This document shows positions 42,507 to 54,044 of a DNA stretch of 64,000 bases, piece by piece (position 1 is the stretch's first letter; each line of letters starts with the position of its first letter). Source of the DNA: Microbacterium arborescens (GTDB lineage: Bacteria > Actinomycetota > Actinomycetes > Actinomycetales > Microbacteriaceae); the NCBI RefSeq assembly GCF_030369635.1, contig NZ_CP128474.1, forward strand, positions 1,240,001-1,304,000, given 5' to 3'. A program made the translations under genes and the position numbers. The notes under the pieces were generated by a model that saw nothing but the letters and a program-made list of their open reading frames with translations, had not been told where the DNA came from and did not search any database.

Positions 42507-44588
42507 ATGCAGACCACGCGCTCCGTGCGACCCTTCGAGGTCATCAGCGAATACGTCCCGAGCGGTGACCAGCCCCAGGCGATCGCCGATCTCGCGGCCA
42601 GGATCAACGCGGGCGAGACCGACGTCGTACTGCTCGGTGCCACCGGTACGGGAAAGTCGGCGACGACGGCGTGGCTCATCGAACAGGTGCAGCGTCCGAC
42701 GCTCGTCATGGCGCACAACAAGACGCTCGCTGCGCAGCTGGCGAACGAGTTCCGCGATCTCATGCCCAACAACGCGGTCGAGTACTTCGTCAGCTACTAC
42801 GACTACTACCAGCCTGAGGCATACGTTCCGCAGACCGACACCTTCATCGAGAAGGACTCCTCGATCAACGCCGAGGTCGAGCGGTTGCGCCACTCCACCA
42901 CCAACTCCCTGCTGAGTCGCCGCGACGTCGTGGTCGTGAGCACCGTCTCGTGCATCTACGGTCTCGGTGCGCCCGAAGAGTACCTGCGCGCCATGGTCGC
43001 GTTGCAGGTGGGGGAGCGATACGACCGCGATGCGCTCATCCGCAAGTTCATCGCGATGCAGTACAACCGCAACGACGTCGACTTCTCGCGCGGCAACTTC
43101 CGCGTGCGCGGCGACACGATCGAGATCATCCCGGTGTACGAGGAGTACGCCATCCGTATCGAGCTCTTCGGCGACGAGATCGAGGCGCTCTACATGCTGC
43201 ACCCGCTGACCGGCGACATCGTGCAGAAGATGGACAGCGTTCCGGTGTTTCCGGCCTCTCACTATGTGGCGGGCACCGAGACGGTTCAGCGCGCCATCGG
43301 AACGATCGAGCATGAGCTGGCCGAGCGTCTGAAGGAGTTCGAGAGCCAGGGCAAGCTGCTTGAGGCGCAGCGTCTTCGCATGCGCACCACGTTCGACCTC
43401 GAGATGCTCCAGCAGCTCGGATTCTGCTCCGGCATCGAGAACTACTCCCGGCACCTCGACGGTCGGTCCCCGGGCGATCCTCCCCACACGCTGCTCGACT
43501 TCTTCCCCGACGACTTCCTCCTCGTGATCGACGAGTCGCACGTGACCGTTCCGCAGATCGGCGCGATGTACGAGGGGGATGCCTCGCGTAAGCGCACCCT
43601 TGTCGATCATGGGTTCCGGCTGCCGAGCGCGATGGACAATCGCCCCCTTCGTTTCGATGAGTTCAAGGAACGCGTCGGGCAGACCGTCTACTTGTCGGCG
43701 ACCCCCGGCCGCTACGAGATGGGCATCGCCGACGGCGTCGTCGAGCAGATCATCCGCCCCACCGGTCTGGTCGACCCCGAGATCATCATCAAGCCGTCGA
43801 AGGGCCAGATCGACGACCTGCTCGAGGAGATCCGGGTGCGGGTCGAGCGCGACGAGCGGGTGCTCGTCACGACGCTCACGAAGAAGATGGCGGAAGAGCT
43901 CACCGACTTCCTCGGCGAGCACGGCGTGCGGGTGCGCTACCTCCACTCCGACGTCGACACACTGCGACGCGTCGAGCTGCTGACCGAGCTGCGCCAGGGC
44001 GCCTATGACGTGCTCGTCGGCATCAACCTGCTTCGCGAGGGGCTCGACCTGCCCGAGGTGTCGCTCGTGGCGATCCTCGACGCCGACAAGGAAGGGTTCC
44101 TGCGTTCGGGCACTTCGCTCATTCAGACGATCGGGCGTGCGGCGCGAAACGTCTCCGGCCAAGTCCACATGTACGCCGACAAGATCACCGACTCGATGGC
44201 CGCGGCGATCGAAGAGACCGAGCGTCGTCGTGAGAAGCAGATCGCCTACAACCTCGAGCACGGCATCGATCCTCAACCGCTGCGCAAGAAGATCGCCGAC
44301 ATCACCGACGCGCTGGCGCGCGAGGCATCCGACACCCGCGATCTGCTCAACGGCAAGGCGACCGCTCGCAACAAGTCGGGCAAGGGCAAGAGCCCGACGC
44401 CGCAGTTGCGCCGCGAGGGCATCGCCGCGGAGGGTGCTCAGCAGCTCGAGTCGACGATCGAAGACCTGTCGCAGCAGATGCTCGCCGCGGCCGCGGAACT
44501 GAAGTTCGAGCTGGCCGGACGCCTGCGCGACGAGGTGCAAGACCTCAAGAAGGAACTGCGCGCGATGGAGCGGGCCGGGCACGCCTGA
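42507..44588 (+). CDS. uvrB: Excinuclease ABC subunit B
   Basis: Damage-verifying helicase-like subunit of nucleotide excision repair. 693 aa. Walker [16 protein letters not shown], the beta-hairpin region [24 protein letters not shown]-type [11 protein letters not shown], helicase motif [11 protein letters not shown], and a C-terminal UvrC-binding UVR motif ([20 protein letters not shown]). Length normal. The uvrA and uvrC genes lie 0.8 and 3.7 kb downstream on the same strand. Confidence 0.98.
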   Translation: MQTTRSVRPFEVISEYVPSGDQPQAIADLAARINAGETDVVLLGATGTGKSATTAWLIEQVQRPTLVMAHNKTLAAQLANEFRDLMPNNAVEYFVSYYDYYQPEAYVPQTDTFIEKDSSINAEVERLRHSTTNSLLSRRDVVVVSTVSCIYGLGAPEEYLRAMVALQVGERYDRDALIRKFIAMQYNRNDVDFSRGNFRVRGDTIEIIPVYEEYAIRIELFGDEIEALYMLHPLTGDIVQKMDSVPVFPASHYVAGTETVQRAIGTIEHELAERLKEFESQGKLLEAQRLRMRTTFDLEMLQQLGFCSGIENYSRHLDGRSPGDPPHTLLDFFPDDFLLVIDESHVTVPQIGAMYEGDASRKRTLVDHGFRLPSAMDNRPLRFDEFKERVGQTVYLSATPGRYEMGIADGVVEQIIRPTGLVDPEIIIKPSKGQIDDLLEEIRVRVERDERVLVTTLTKKMAEELTDFLGEHGVRVRYLHSDVDTLRRVELLTELRQGAYDVLVGINLLREGLDLPEVSLVAILDADKEGFLRSGTSLIQTIGRAARNVSGQVHMYADKITDSMAAAIEETERRREKQIAYNLEHGIDPQPLRKKIADITDALAREASDTRDLLNGKATARNKSGKGKSPTPQLRREGIAAEGAQQLESTIEDLSQQMLAAAAELKFELAGRLRDEVQDLKKELRAMERAGHA

Positions 44589-44612
44589 TCGTGCGCCGAC
44601 CGACGCGCTCGC

Positions 44613-44849
44613 TCAGCGCGGGCAGTGCAGCAGCGGCTTCGGTCCGGTGCGGTCGACGTCGTGTTCGGTCATGGGGTGGCCGCACAACGGGCACGCACGC
44701 CCCGTGCGTTCGGGTTCGGGCTCGGTCTCGTAGGGCCCGACCGACGCGGGGCCGGCTGCGCGGATGAGGCGCGAGTTGAGATAGGCGTACCAGCCGCCCG
44801 CCTCGCGGACGCGCGTGCGAAGGGGAGGGCGACGGTCGTGCTCGGTCAT
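44613..44849 (-). CDS. Small cysteine-containing protein of unknown function
   Basis: 78 aa from the ATG at 44849. The start is basic/acidic (MTEHDRRPPLRTRVREAGGW), and the C-terminus carries CPLCGHP ... LHCPR, half of a zinc-ribbon-like pattern with only three cysteines plus histidines as possible ligands. No family recognised. It diverges from the MarR-type regulator across a 42-bp gap with a shared operator-like dyad, and so is a likely target of it. Confidence 0.7.
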   Translation of the reverse strand: MTEHDRRPPLRTRVREAGGWYAYLNSRLIRAAGPASVGPYETEPEPERTGRACPLCGHPMTEHDVDRTGPKPLLHCPR

Positions 44850-44856
44850 GATCATC

Positions 44857-44885
44857 AGTGTACTAACGATTAGGGCATATAGGAT
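44857..44885. promoter_or_regulatory. Divergent leaderless promoters with shared operator-like dyad
   Basis: Minus strand: -10 TACACT (plus coordinates 44857-44862), 7 bp before the small protein's ATG. Plus strand: -10 TAGGAT (44880-44885), 6 bp before the regulator GTG. Between them lies CTAACGATTAG (44863-44873), a CTAA/TTAG dyad in unusually AT-rich DNA. A dimer bound there would block both promoters. This is a typical MarR autoregulation layout, inferred from position. Confidence 0.55.
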
Positions 44886-44891
44886 ACGAGC

Positions 44892-45335
44892 GTGGACTCC
44901 GCTGACGACATGTTGAAGCTCGACAACCAGCTCTGCTTCGCGCTGGTGACCGCCGCCCGGAACGTCGTGGCCATCTATCGGCCGATCCTCGAGCCGCTCG
45001 GCCTGACCCATCCGCAGTACCTGGTCATGCTCGCGCTGTGGGAAGCGTCACCGCAGGCGCTGGGGGAGCTGGCATCGGATCTCGCGATGGAGCCGGCCAC
45101 GCTGTCTCCGCTCGTCAAGCGCCTCGAGAGCCAAGGGCTGGTGACGCGCACGCGTCGTCAAGGCGACGAGCGCGTTCTCGAGATCGGACTCACGGCCGAC
45201 GGCCGCGCGCTGCGCGCCGATGCCGTGCACGTGCCCGACCAGGTCATGGCGGCGGTCGGCATGACGGTCGACGACGTGACGGCGCTGCGCGATGGGCTGC
45301 AGCCGTTCGCCGGCCGACGGATGCCGCGGCAGTAG
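44892..45335 (+). CDS. MarR-family regulator of the OhrR type
   Basis: 147-aa winged-helix regulator. The N-terminus MLKLDNQLCFALVTAARNV places a single cysteine at residue 15, as in organic-peroxide sensor OhrR of the one-cysteine class; Y29 is also kept, while the second conserved Tyr (Y40 in Bacillus) is His. The DNA-binding part is LGELASDLAMEPATLSPLVK, with the wing TRRQGDERVLEIGL. GTG start, leaderless promoter. No ohr gene adjoins; likely targets are the divergent small gene and itself. Confidence 0.85.
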   Translation: MDSADDMLKLDNQLCFALVTAARNVVAIYRPILEPLGLTHPQYLVMLALWEASPQALGELASDLAMEPATLSPLVKRLESQGLVTRTRRQGDERVLEIGLTADGRALRADAVHVPDQVMAAVGMTVDDVTALRDGLQPFAGRRMPRQ

Positions 45336-45396
45336 TCGCATCTACCGCACGAGTGAGCCCAGGGCGAACCTCGGAGCCGGTGTCGGAGGCCCCACC

Positions 45397-45402
45397 TAGA
45401 CT
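45397..45402 (+). promoter_or_regulatory. -10 box (TAGACT) for a leaderless uvrA transcript
   Basis: TAGACT lies 6 bp before the uvrA GTG; no Shine-Dalgarno sequence. Confidence 0.5.
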
Positions 45403-45408
45403 TGTGCG

Positions 45409-48294
45409 GTGCCCATCGTCCCCGTCGCTTCCTCATCGAAACTCAGCGTCCGCGGAGCCCGCGTCCACAACCTCAAGGACGTGGACCTCGACATCCCGCG
45501 CGACAGTCTCGTCGTCTTCACCGGCCTGTCCGGCTCGGGCAAGTCGAGTCTCGCCTTCGACACGATCTTCGCCGAGGGCCAGCGCCGCTACGTCGAATCG
45601 CTGAGCGCTTACGCCCGGCAGTTCCTCGGGCAGGTCGATCGCCCCGACGTCGACTTCATCGAGGGGCTCAGCCCAGCGGTGTCGATCGACCAGAAGTCGA
45701 CGAACCGCAACCCGCGTTCGACGGTCGGCACGATCACCGAGATCCACGACTACATGCGCCTGCTGTGGGCACGCATCGGCGTACCGCACTGCCCCGAGTG
45801 CGGTGAGCGGATCCAGCGTCAGACGGTCCAGCAGATCGCCGATCAACTCATGGAGCTTCCCGAGCGCACCCGGTACCAGGTGGTGGCACCGGTGGTGACG
45901 CAGAAGAAGGGCGAGTTCGTCGACCTCTTCAAGGAGCTGAGCGCGAAGGGCTACGCACGTGCCGTCGTCGACGGCGACGTGGTCTCGCTTGCCGAGCCGC
46001 CGACGCTGAAGAAGAGCTACAAGCACGACATCGCGGTGGTCGTCGACCGCCTCGTGGCCGGTCCGGATCTGCTCGGCCGTGTCACCGACTCCGTCGAGAC
46101 GGCGCTCGCCCTCGCCGGCGGTGTGATCAAGATCAACTTCGTCGACGAAGAAGGCGATGCCGCGTGGCAGAGCTTCAGCGAGAAGCTCGCCTGCCCCAAT
46201 GGGCACGCACTGCAGCTCACCGAGATCGAGCCGCGCACCTTCTCGTTCAACGCGCCGTTCGGCGCATGCCCGACGTGCTCGGGCCTCGGTACCCGGATGT
46301 CGGTCGACGCCGAGCTCATGCTGGGCGACGAGGAGCTCTCGATCGCCGAGGGCGTCCTGCTGCCGTGGACGACTCAGGGCAAGGGACTCTTCCAGTACTA
46401 CGAGCGACTCCTCGAGGGGCTCGCGGCCGACCTGAAGTTCTCGTTGAAGACGCCCTGGCGTGACCTGCCCGAGGATGTCCAGGACGCTGTGCTGCGCGGC
46501 GAGAACTACAAAGTCACGGTCAAGTGGAAGAACCGCTATGGACGTGAGATGCGCTACGCCTCCGGCTTCGAAGGCGTCATCCCGTACATCGAGCGCCAGT
46601 ACCTCCAGGCCGAGACCGACACGCAGCGTCAGCGCTGGGCCGAGTACCTGCGCGAGGTTCCGTGCCCGGCGTGCGACGGCGACCGGCTCAAGCCGGAGGT
46701 GCTCGCCGTCCTCGTCCACGAGCGCTCCATCGCCGATGTCGCGCGTCTGAGCCTCGCCGAGGCCCAGACGTACTTCAACCACCTCGAGCTCACCGATCGC
46801 GAGGCCAAGATCGCCGCGGCGGTGCTGCGAGAGATCCGCGCCCGGCTCGACTTCCTCATCGAGGTCGGGTTGAACTACCTCAGCCTGGGCCGGGCGGCCG
46901 GCTCGCTCTCGGGTGGCGAGGCGCAGCGAATCCGCCTGGCGACGCAGATCGGGTCGGGACTCACGGGTGTTCTCTACGTCCTCGACGAGCCCTCGATCGG
47001 ACTCCACCAGCGCGACAACCGGCGTCTCATCGACACACTCGTCAAGCTGAAGAGCCTGGGCAACACGCTGATCGTCGTCGAACACGACGAAGAGACGATC
47101 GCCGCCGCCGACTGGGTCGTCGACATCGGGCCGCGTGCCGGCGTCGAGGGCGGAAACGTCGTTCACTCCGGCCCCTACGACGCGCTGCTCGCCGACGAGA
47201 ACTCCATGACCGGCGACTATCTGTCGGGGCGTCGCTCGCTCGAGACGCCCACCAAGCGCCGCAAGATCGACAAGAAGCGGATGCTGACGGTCGTGGGTGC
47301 CCGTGCCAACAACCTGAAGAACGTCACGGCGGAGTTCCCCCTCGGCGTGCTCACCTCGGTGACGGGCGTGAGCGGGTCGGGCAAATCGACCCTCGTCAAC
47401 GGCATCCTCTACGAGGTGCTGGCGACACGCCTGAACGGTGCGCGCCGCGTCGCGGGCAAGCACACCCGTGTGACCGGGCTCGACAACCTCGATAAGGTCG
47501 TCCACGTCGACCAGGCGCCGATCGGTCGCACGCCGCGATCGAACCCGGCCACCTACACCGGCGTCTTCGACCGCATCCGGACGCTGTTCAGTGAGACGCC
47601 CGAGGCGAAAGTCCGCGGCTACCTGCCCGGCCGCTTCTCGTTCAACGTCAAGGGTGGTCGCTGCGAGGCGTGCTCGGGCGACGGCACGCTCAAGATCGAG
47701 ATGAACTTCCTGCCCGACGTCTACGTCGACTGCGAGGTGTGTCACGGCAAGCGCTACAACCGCGACACTCTCGCCGTCCACTACAAGGGCAAGAACATCG
47801 CCGAGGTCCTCGAGATGCCGATCTCGGAAGCGGCGGAGTTCTTCGAGCCGATCCAAGCGATCCACCGTTACCTGAAGACGCTCGTCGACGTCGGGCTCGG
47901 TTACGTCCGGCTCGGCCAGTCCGCCACGACGCTGTCCGGCGGCGAGGCGCAGCGTGTCAAGCTCGCGACGGAACTGCAGCGCCGCTCGAACGGCCGCAGC
48001 ATCTACGTGCTCGACGAGCCCACGACCGGTCTGCACTTCGAAGACGTCCGCAAGCTCCTCGAGGTCCTCAACGGGCTCGTCGACAAGGGGAACACCGTCA
48101 TCACGATCGAGCACAACCTCGATGTGATCAAGGCGTCCGACTGGATCATCGACCTCGGCCCCGAGGGCGGAGCCGGCGGCGGGACGATCGTTGCCACCGG
48201 CACACCCGAACAGGTCGCGGGGGTCGCCGAGAGCCACACCGGACAGTTCCTCGCCGAGATCCTGGGGGCCCCGGCGGCGCGCAAGGCGGGCTGA
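45409..48294 (+). CDS. uvrA: Excinuclease ABC subunit A
   Basis: ABC-type damage-recognition ATPase of nucleotide excision repair. 961 aa with two nucleotide-binding domains: Walker [16 protein letters not shown] near residue 40 and [14 protein letters not shown] near 650, and ABC signatures [12 protein letters not shown] and [15 protein letters not shown]. Zinc-binding pairs: [26 protein letters not shown] and [10 protein letters not shown]. The uvrC GTG follows its stop by one base, so the two are probably co-translated. Confidence 0.98.
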   Translation: MPIVPVASSSKLSVRGARVHNLKDVDLDIPRDSLVVFTGLSGSGKSSLAFDTIFAEGQRRYVESLSAYARQFLGQVDRPDVDFIEGLSPAVSIDQKSTNRNPRSTVGTITEIHDYMRLLWARIGVPHCPECGERIQRQTVQQIADQLMELPERTRYQVVAPVVTQKKGEFVDLFKELSAKGYARAVVDGDVVSLAEPPTLKKSYKHDIAVVVDRLVAGPDLLGRVTDSVETALALAGGVIKINFVDEEGDAAWQSFSEKLACPNGHALQLTEIEPRTFSFNAPFGACPTCSGLGTRMSVDAELMLGDEELSIAEGVLLPWTTQGKGLFQYYERLLEGLAADLKFSLKTPWRDLPEDVQDAVLRGENYKVTVKWKNRYGREMRYASGFEGVIPYIERQYLQAETDTQRQRWAEYLREVPCPACDGDRLKPEVLAVLVHERSIADVARLSLAEAQTYFNHLELTDREAKIAAAVLREIRARLDFLIEVGLNYLSLGRAAGSLSGGEAQRIRLATQIGSGLTGVLYVLDEPSIGLHQRDNRRLIDTLVKLKSLGNTLIVVEHDEETIAAADWVVDIGPRAGVEGGNVVHSGPYDALLADENSMTGDYLSGRRSLETPTKRRKIDKKRMLTVVGARANNLKNVTAEFPLGVLTSVTGVSGSGKSTLVNGILYEVLATRLNGARRVAGKHTRVTGLDNLDKVVHVDQAPIGRTPRSNPATYTGVFDRIRTLFSETPEAKVRGYLPGRFSFNVKGGRCEACSGDGTLKIEMNFLPDVYVDCEVCHGKRYNRDTLAVHYKGKNIAEVLEMPISEAAEFFEPIQAIHRYLKTLVDVGLGYVRLGQSATTLSGGEAQRVKLATELQRRSNGRSIYVLDEPTTGLHFEDVRKLLEVLNGLVDKGNTVITIEHNLDVIKASDWIIDLGPEGGAGGGTIVATGTPEQVAGVAESHTGQFLAEILGAPAARKAG

Positions 48295-48295
48295 C

Positions 48296-50194
48296 GTGGC
48301 GAACGTCCTCCCGTACCGACCCAAAGCGGGCGAGATCCCCACCGACCCCGGCGTCTACCGTTTCCGCGATGCGGAAGGGCGGGTGCTGTACGTCGGCAAG
48401 GCGAAGAACCTGCGGGCGCGCCTGTCGAACTACTTCGCGCCGCTCCACACCCTGCACGAACGCACCCGCCGCATGGTCACGACGGCGGCATCGGTCGAGT
48501 GGACGGTGGTGGCGACCGACGTCGATTCGCTCCAGCTGGAGTACATGTGGATCAAAGAGTTCGATCCGCCGTTCAACGTCCGCTACCGCGACGACAAGTC
48601 GTACCCGTTCATGGCGATCACCCTCGCCGACGAAGCGCCGCGGGTCATCGTCACCCGAAACCGGCGGATTCCCGGCGCGAAGTACTTCGGCCCCTATCCC
48701 AAGGTCTGGGCGGTGCACGAGACGATCGACCTGATGATCAAGGTCTTCCCGATCCGCACGTGCAGCGATTCGTCCTACAAGAAGGCGATGGCCTCGGGGC
48801 GTCCTTGCTTCCCCGGTCAGATCGGCCGCTGCGGCGGTCCGTGCTCGATGAAGGTCACCATCGAGGAGCACCGGGCGATGGTCGACGATTTCGTGGCGTT
48901 CATGTCGGGCGGTGACCAGCGTTTCGCTCGAGACCTGACCGCGCGCATGCGCGAGGCCGCCGCGGCGATGGACTACGAGTCTGCCGCCGTGTACCGCGAC
49001 AAGCTGCAGGCGATCGATGCCGTCCTCAACAAGAGCGCGCTCGTGCTCGACGACGACATGGATGCCGACCTCTTCGGTATCGCCGAGGACGAGCTGGCCG
49101 CTGCCGTCCAGCACTTCGTCGTGCGCGGCGGCCGTATCCGCGGTGTCCGCGCGACGACGATCGAGAAGGAGATCGACATCTCGGGCGCCGATCTGGTCGA
49201 TCAGGTGCTCCAGCGCACATATGGGGATGCTGCCGCCGCCGACATCCCACGCCACGTCTTCGTCCCGACACTGCCCGGCGACGCAGGAGAGCTGGAGCAG
49301 TGGCTCCAGACGCGCCGTGGCAAGCGTGTGACGATCCAGGTCGCGCAGCGCGGGCGCAAGGCCGACCTGATGAAGACCGCGAGCATCAACGCCCAGCAGG
49401 CCCTGATGCTCCATAAGACGCGCCGCACGAGCGACTACGTCGCGCGCAGTCAAGCGCTGACCGATCTGCAGGAAGCCCTCGGTCTCGACGAGGCTCCGTT
49501 GCGGATCGAGTGCTACGACGTCTCCCACCTGTCGGGCACCAACGTGGTCGCCTCGCTGGTCGTCTTCGAGGACGGGCTGCCCCGGAAAGACCAGTACCGC
49601 ATCTTCGGTGTCAACGAGACGACGGATGACACCGACTCGATGTACCAGGTGCTCACGCGTCGCCTCGCCTACCTCGACCGACCCGATGAGGACGACGAGC
49701 CCATGCCCGACGCGACCGCAGACGGCGAGGTCGTCACAGCACGCAAGCGGCCCCGGTTCGCCTACCGCCCGCAGCTGCTGGTCGTCGACGGCGGCAAGCC
49801 ACAGGTGGAGGCCGCGGCTCGCGCGCTCGCGGACGCCGGCCACACCGAGATCGCGCTCTGCGGCATCGCGAAGCGTCTCGAGGAGATCTGGCTGCCGGGG
49901 GAGGAGTACCCCGTGATCCTGCCGCGCACATCCGAGTCGCTCTACCTGCTGCAGCGTCTTCGCGACGAGGCGCATCGCTTCGCGATCGTCCATCAGCGCA
50001 AGCGCCGCAAACGCGACATCGCATCGGTGCTCTCCGAGGTCCCGGGGCTCGGGGCGGCGCGCATCAAGGCGCTGCTACGCCATTTCGGCTCGGTGTCGAA
50101 GCTCAAGCAGGCCACCCCCGAAGAGATCCAGGAGCTACCGGGCATCGGGCCGCGCTTGGCCGATGCGATCCATCGGCACCTCGCGGACGGATAG
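48296..50194 (+). CDS. uvrC: Excinuclease ABC subunit C
   Basis: Dual nuclease making both incisions in nucleotide excision repair. 632 aa from the GTG at 48296. Domains: N-terminal GIY-YIG nuclease ([20 protein letters not shown]), Cys-rich [13 protein letters not shown] domain ([19 protein letters not shown]), C-terminal RNase H-like nuclease ([30 protein letters not shown]) and tandem HhH motifs ([34 protein letters not shown]). Its stop TAG lies in the putative rapZ -10 box. Confidence 0.98.
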   Translation: MANVLPYRPKAGEIPTDPGVYRFRDAEGRVLYVGKAKNLRARLSNYFAPLHTLHERTRRMVTTAASVEWTVVATDVDSLQLEYMWIKEFDPPFNVRYRDDKSYPFMAITLADEAPRVIVTRNRRIPGAKYFGPYPKVWAVHETIDLMIKVFPIRTCSDSSYKKAMASGRPCFPGQIGRCGGPCSMKVTIEEHRAMVDDFVAFMSGGDQRFARDLTARMREAAAAMDYESAAVYRDKLQAIDAVLNKSALVLDDDMDADLFGIAEDELAAAVQHFVVRGGRIRGVRATTIEKEIDISGADLVDQVLQRTYGDAAAADIPRHVFVPTLPGDAGELEQWLQTRRGKRVTIQVAQRGRKADLMKTASINAQQALMLHKTRRTSDYVARSQALTDLQEALGLDEAPLRIECYDVSHLSGTNVVASLVVFEDGLPRKDQYRIFGVNETTDDTDSMYQVLTRRLAYLDRPDEDDEPMPDATADGEVVTARKRPRFAYRPQLLVVDGGKPQVEAAARALADAGHTEIALCGIAKRLEEIWLPGEEYPVILPRTSESLYLLQRLRDEAHRFAIVHQRKRRKRDIASVLSEVPGLGAARIKALLRHFGSVSKLKQATPEEIQELPGIGPRLADAIHRHLADG

Positions 50195-50227
50195 GCTGGA
50201 CGTCGGCGAGCGACAGGGGTGGTGACG

Positions 50228-51103
50228 GTGACCGACGAGGTTCCGGCGGGCGAGATTCTCATCGTCACGGGTATGTCCGGGGCCGGACGAACGACGGCGG
50301 CGAACGCCCTCGAAGACCTCGGCTGGTATGTCGTCGACAACCTGCCGCCGCAGATGCTGCGCCCGCTCCTGGAGCTCAGCGAGCTCGCGGGCAATGCGTT
50401 GCCGCGCGTCGCCGCGGTCGTCGACGTGCGCGGCGGTGAGCTGTTCGCCGCGCTGCCCGACATCACGCGGGCGTTGCGGCACGGGCGGGCTCTGCGGATC
50501 CTTTTTCTGGACGCGGCCGACGAGGTGCTCGTGCGCCGATTCGAGTCGGTGCGCCGACCGCACCCGTTGCAGGGCGACGGCACGCTGGTCGACGGAATCC
50601 GCCGCGAACGCGAACGCCTCGCCCCTATCCGCGAGAGCGCCGACGTCATCGTCGACACCTCGCGCGACAACATCCACCAGCTTGCGACCTACATCGCCGA
50701 CCTGTTCGCCGACGACGGGGCAGCGCGGCACACCGTCACCGTCATGAGCTTCGGATTCAAGTACGGCCTCCCGCCCGATGCCGACCTCGTCGCGGACATG
50801 CGCTTCCTCCCGAATCCGTTCTGGAATCCCGACCTCAAGGCCCTCACCGGCGAAGACGAGGCAGTGCGTGACGAAGTGCTCTCGCACGACAACGCGCGCG
50901 AGTTCATCGATGCCTACGCCGCTGCCCTCGCCCCGGTCATGCGGGGCTACCAGGAGGAGAACAAGCGGCACTCGGTGGTTGCTGTCGGCTGCACCGGCGG
51001 CAAGCACCGCTCCGTCGTGACCGCGCGCGAGCTGGCTCAGCGGCTGTCCGGGCTCCCGGGTGTGGCGGTGCGACTAAAACACCGCGACCTCGGTCGCGAG
51101 TAG
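50228..51103 (+). CDS. rapZ: RapZ/YvcJ-family RNase adapter and nucleotide-binding protein
   Basis: About 291 aa. The Walker A motif [20 protein letters not shown] has Arg in place of the usual Lys, common in actinobacterial members. The family-specific [10 protein letters not shown], and the C-terminal domain [20 protein letters not shown] with CTGGKHRSV, are intact. Three in-frame GTGs (50219, 50222, 50228) compete; 50228 has AGGGG at best spacing. A TAGGCT box (50192-50197) overlaps the uvrC stop. The actinobacterial role is unclear. The usual yvcK neighbour is missing before whiA. Confidence 0.92.
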   Translation: MTDEVPAGEILIVTGMSGAGRTTAANALEDLGWYVVDNLPPQMLRPLLELSELAGNALPRVAAVVDVRGGELFAALPDITRALRHGRALRILFLDAADEVLVRRFESVRRPHPLQGDGTLVDGIRRERERLAPIRESADVIVDTSRDNIHQLATYIADLFADDGAARHTVTVMSFGFKYGLPPDADLVADMRFLPNPFWNPDLKALTGEDEAVRDEVLSHDNAREFIDAYAAALAPVMRGYQEENKRHSVVAVGCTGGKHRSVVTARELAQRLSGLPGVAVRLKHRDLGRE

Positions 51104-51106
51104 GCT
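51101..51106 (+). promoter_or_regulatory. Candidate -10 box (TAGGCT) for whiA
   Basis: TAGGCT begins with the rapZ stop codon. The leader to the whiA GTG would be ~35 nt and contains GAAGGAG as ribosome-binding site. Confidence 0.35.
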
Positions 51107-51143
51107 GTTCCTTCGTCCCCCGAACCCCTGCCGAAGGAGCGCC

Positions 51144-52121
51144 GTGCCGCTGACCGCTGACGTCAAGACCGAGTTGGCTGCGATGCGCGACCCTCGACCC
51201 GCCGCGCGGGTCGCCGAGGTGACCGCGATCCTGCGCTTCGCGGGCGGTCTGCACTCGATCGCGGGCCGGGTTGCCGTCGAGGCCGAGGTCGACTCCGAGA
51301 TCCTCGCGCGCCGCGTGGCCCGAGAGCTCGTCGAGATCTACGGCGTACGCCCCGAGCTGGCGCGCATCCAAGCCTCCGGCGGACGCGATGGTGCGACGTT
51401 CGCGGTCCGCGTCCGTGAGGGCGGTGAGACCCTGGCGCGCCAGACCGGCCTTCTCGACCAGAGGCGCCGACCGGTGCGCGGGCTCCCCAACCGCCTGACC
51501 ACCGGATCCCGTCCCGACCTGGCCGCGCTGTGGCGCGGTGCCTTCCTCGCCGCCGGATCACTCTCGGACCCCGGCCGTTCGGCCGCCCTCGAGATCTCGT
51601 GCCCGTCGCCGGAGGCCGCCATGGCGCTCGTCGGTGCGGCTCACCGCCTGGGTATCGCAGCGAAGGCGCGCGAGGTCCGCGGGATCCCGCGCGTGGTCGT
51701 CCGCGACGGCGAAGCCATCCGTCAGACGCTCGCCGAGATGGGCGCCACCCGCACAGCGGACACTTGGGATCAGATGCGCCAGCGTCGCGAGGTGCGCGCC
51801 GGCGTGAACCGTCTCGTCAACTTCGACGACGCGAACCTGCGCCGCTCCGCGCAGGCCGCCGTCGCAGCCTGCGCGCGAGTCGAGCGCGCTCTCGAGATTT
51901 TGGGCGACGAGGTGCCGGACCACCTCAAGCAGGCGGGTGATCTGCGTCTGGCGCACCGCGACGCGAGCCTGGACGAGCTCGGCCACCACGCCGACCCGCC
52001 GCTCACCAAGGACGCGGTCGCGGGGCGCATCCGGCGCCTTCTCGCCATGGCCGACAAGAAGGCCGCCGCCGAAGGGTTGCCCGACACCGAGTCGGCGGTC
52101 CCCGCAGGTCTTTCCGACTGA
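51144..52121 (+). CDS. whiA: DNA-binding developmental/cell division regulator WhiA
   Basis: 325 aa, normal length. The N-terminal two-thirds resemble a LAGLIDADG-type homing endonuclease fold without catalytic activity ([31 protein letters not shown]). The C-terminal helix-turn-helix domain includes [20 protein letters not shown] and [19 protein letters not shown]. WhiA acts with WhiB-type partners on division genes such as ftsZ in streptomycetes. GTG start with GAAGGAG upstream. Confidence 0.95.
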   Translation: MPLTADVKTELAAMRDPRPAARVAEVTAILRFAGGLHSIAGRVAVEAEVDSEILARRVARELVEIYGVRPELARIQASGGRDGATFAVRVREGGETLARQTGLLDQRRRPVRGLPNRLTTGSRPDLAALWRGAFLAAGSLSDPGRSAALEISCPSPEAAMALVGAAHRLGIAAKAREVRGIPRVVVRDGEAIRQTLAEMGATRTADTWDQMRQRREVRAGVNRLVNFDDANLRRSAQAAVAACARVERALEILGDEVPDHLKQAGDLRLAHRDASLDELGHHADPPLTKDAVAGRIRRLLAMADKKAAAEGLPDTESAVPAGLSD

Positions 52122-52190
52122 CCGGTCGCCGCCGCGTTACACCGCATTCCGAACGGGAAGCAACGGGGTGTGCAAAGCGTTGCCCCTCAA

Positions 52191-52261
52191 TAGGATGAAA
52201 ACGTCCACGAGGTGCGCGGTCGCGCGCCTTCGACAGCACGAGCCGCGCGCTGCGCGGTGCT
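52191..52261 (+). promoter_or_regulatory. sodA promoter -10 and leader hairpin
   Basis: TAGGAT (52191-52196) is a plausible -10 for sodA, giving a ~75-nt leader. The leader ends in a hairpin at 52235-52261: outer AGCAC/GTGCT and inner CCGCGC/GCGCGG with a 3-nt loop. It stops 4 bp before the ribosome-binding site AGGAGA, so it could affect translation or mRNA stability. Confidence 0.4.
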
Positions 52262-52276
52262 GACAGGAGATAGAGA

Positions 52277-52897
52277 ATGCCGAAGTACACCCTTCCCGAG
52301 CTCCCATACGATTACGCGGCCCTCGAGCCGCACATCAGCGGCAAGATCATGGAGCTCCACCACTCCAAGCATCACCAGGCTTACGTGACGGGCGCGAACA
52401 CCGCCCTCGAGCAGCTCGCGGAGGCTCGCGAGACCGGCAACCTCGCCAACGTGAACAAGCTCGAGAAGGACCTCGCGTTCAACCTCGGCGGACACGTCAA
52501 CCACTCCATCTTCTGGACGAACCTGTCGCCCGAGGGCGGCGGCGAGCCCGAGGGCGAGCTTCGCGCGGCGATCGACGAGTTCTTCGGCGGCTTCGACAAG
52601 TTCCAGGCCCACTTCACCGCCGCAGCCACAGGCATCCAGGGCTCCGGCTGGGCCGTGCTCAGCTGGGACCCGATCGGCGCCCAGCTGATCATCCAGCAGC
52701 TGTTCGACCAGCAGTCGAACACCGCACAGGGAACCGTCCCCATTTTCCAGCTCGACATGTGGGAGCACGCCTTCTACCTCGACTACCTCAACGTCAAGGC
52801 GGACTACGTCAAGGCCGCGTGGAACATCGCCAACTGGCAGAACGTCGCCGAGCGCTTTGTGACGGCTCGGGAGAAGACGGCCGGCCTACTCGCGTAG
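52277..52897 (+). CDS. sodA: Superoxide dismutase (Mn/Fe family)
   Basis: 206-aa cytoplasmic enzyme dismuting superoxide. Metal ligands are H28 (MELHHSKHHQAYV), H76 (GGHVNHSIFW), D160 and H164 (LDMWEHAFYLDY). GGHVNH and the overall pattern favour manganese, but Mn and Fe forms are hard to separate by eye. Good ribosome-binding site AGGAGA. It is monocistronic, placed between whiA and gap, and ended by a strong terminator. Confidence 0.96.
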   Translation: MPKYTLPELPYDYAALEPHISGKIMELHHSKHHQAYVTGANTALEQLAEARETGNLANVNKLEKDLAFNLGGHVNHSIFWTNLSPEGGGEPEGELRAAIDEFFGGFDKFQAHFTAAATGIQGSGWAVLSWDPIGAQLIIQQLFDQQSNTAQGTVPIFQLDMWEHAFYLDYLNVKADYVKAAWNIANWQNVAERFVTAREKTAGLLA

Positions 52898-52908
52898 TAG
52901 GGTCATAA

Positions 52909-54039
<1,131 letters not shown>

Positions 54040-54044
54040 CGACC

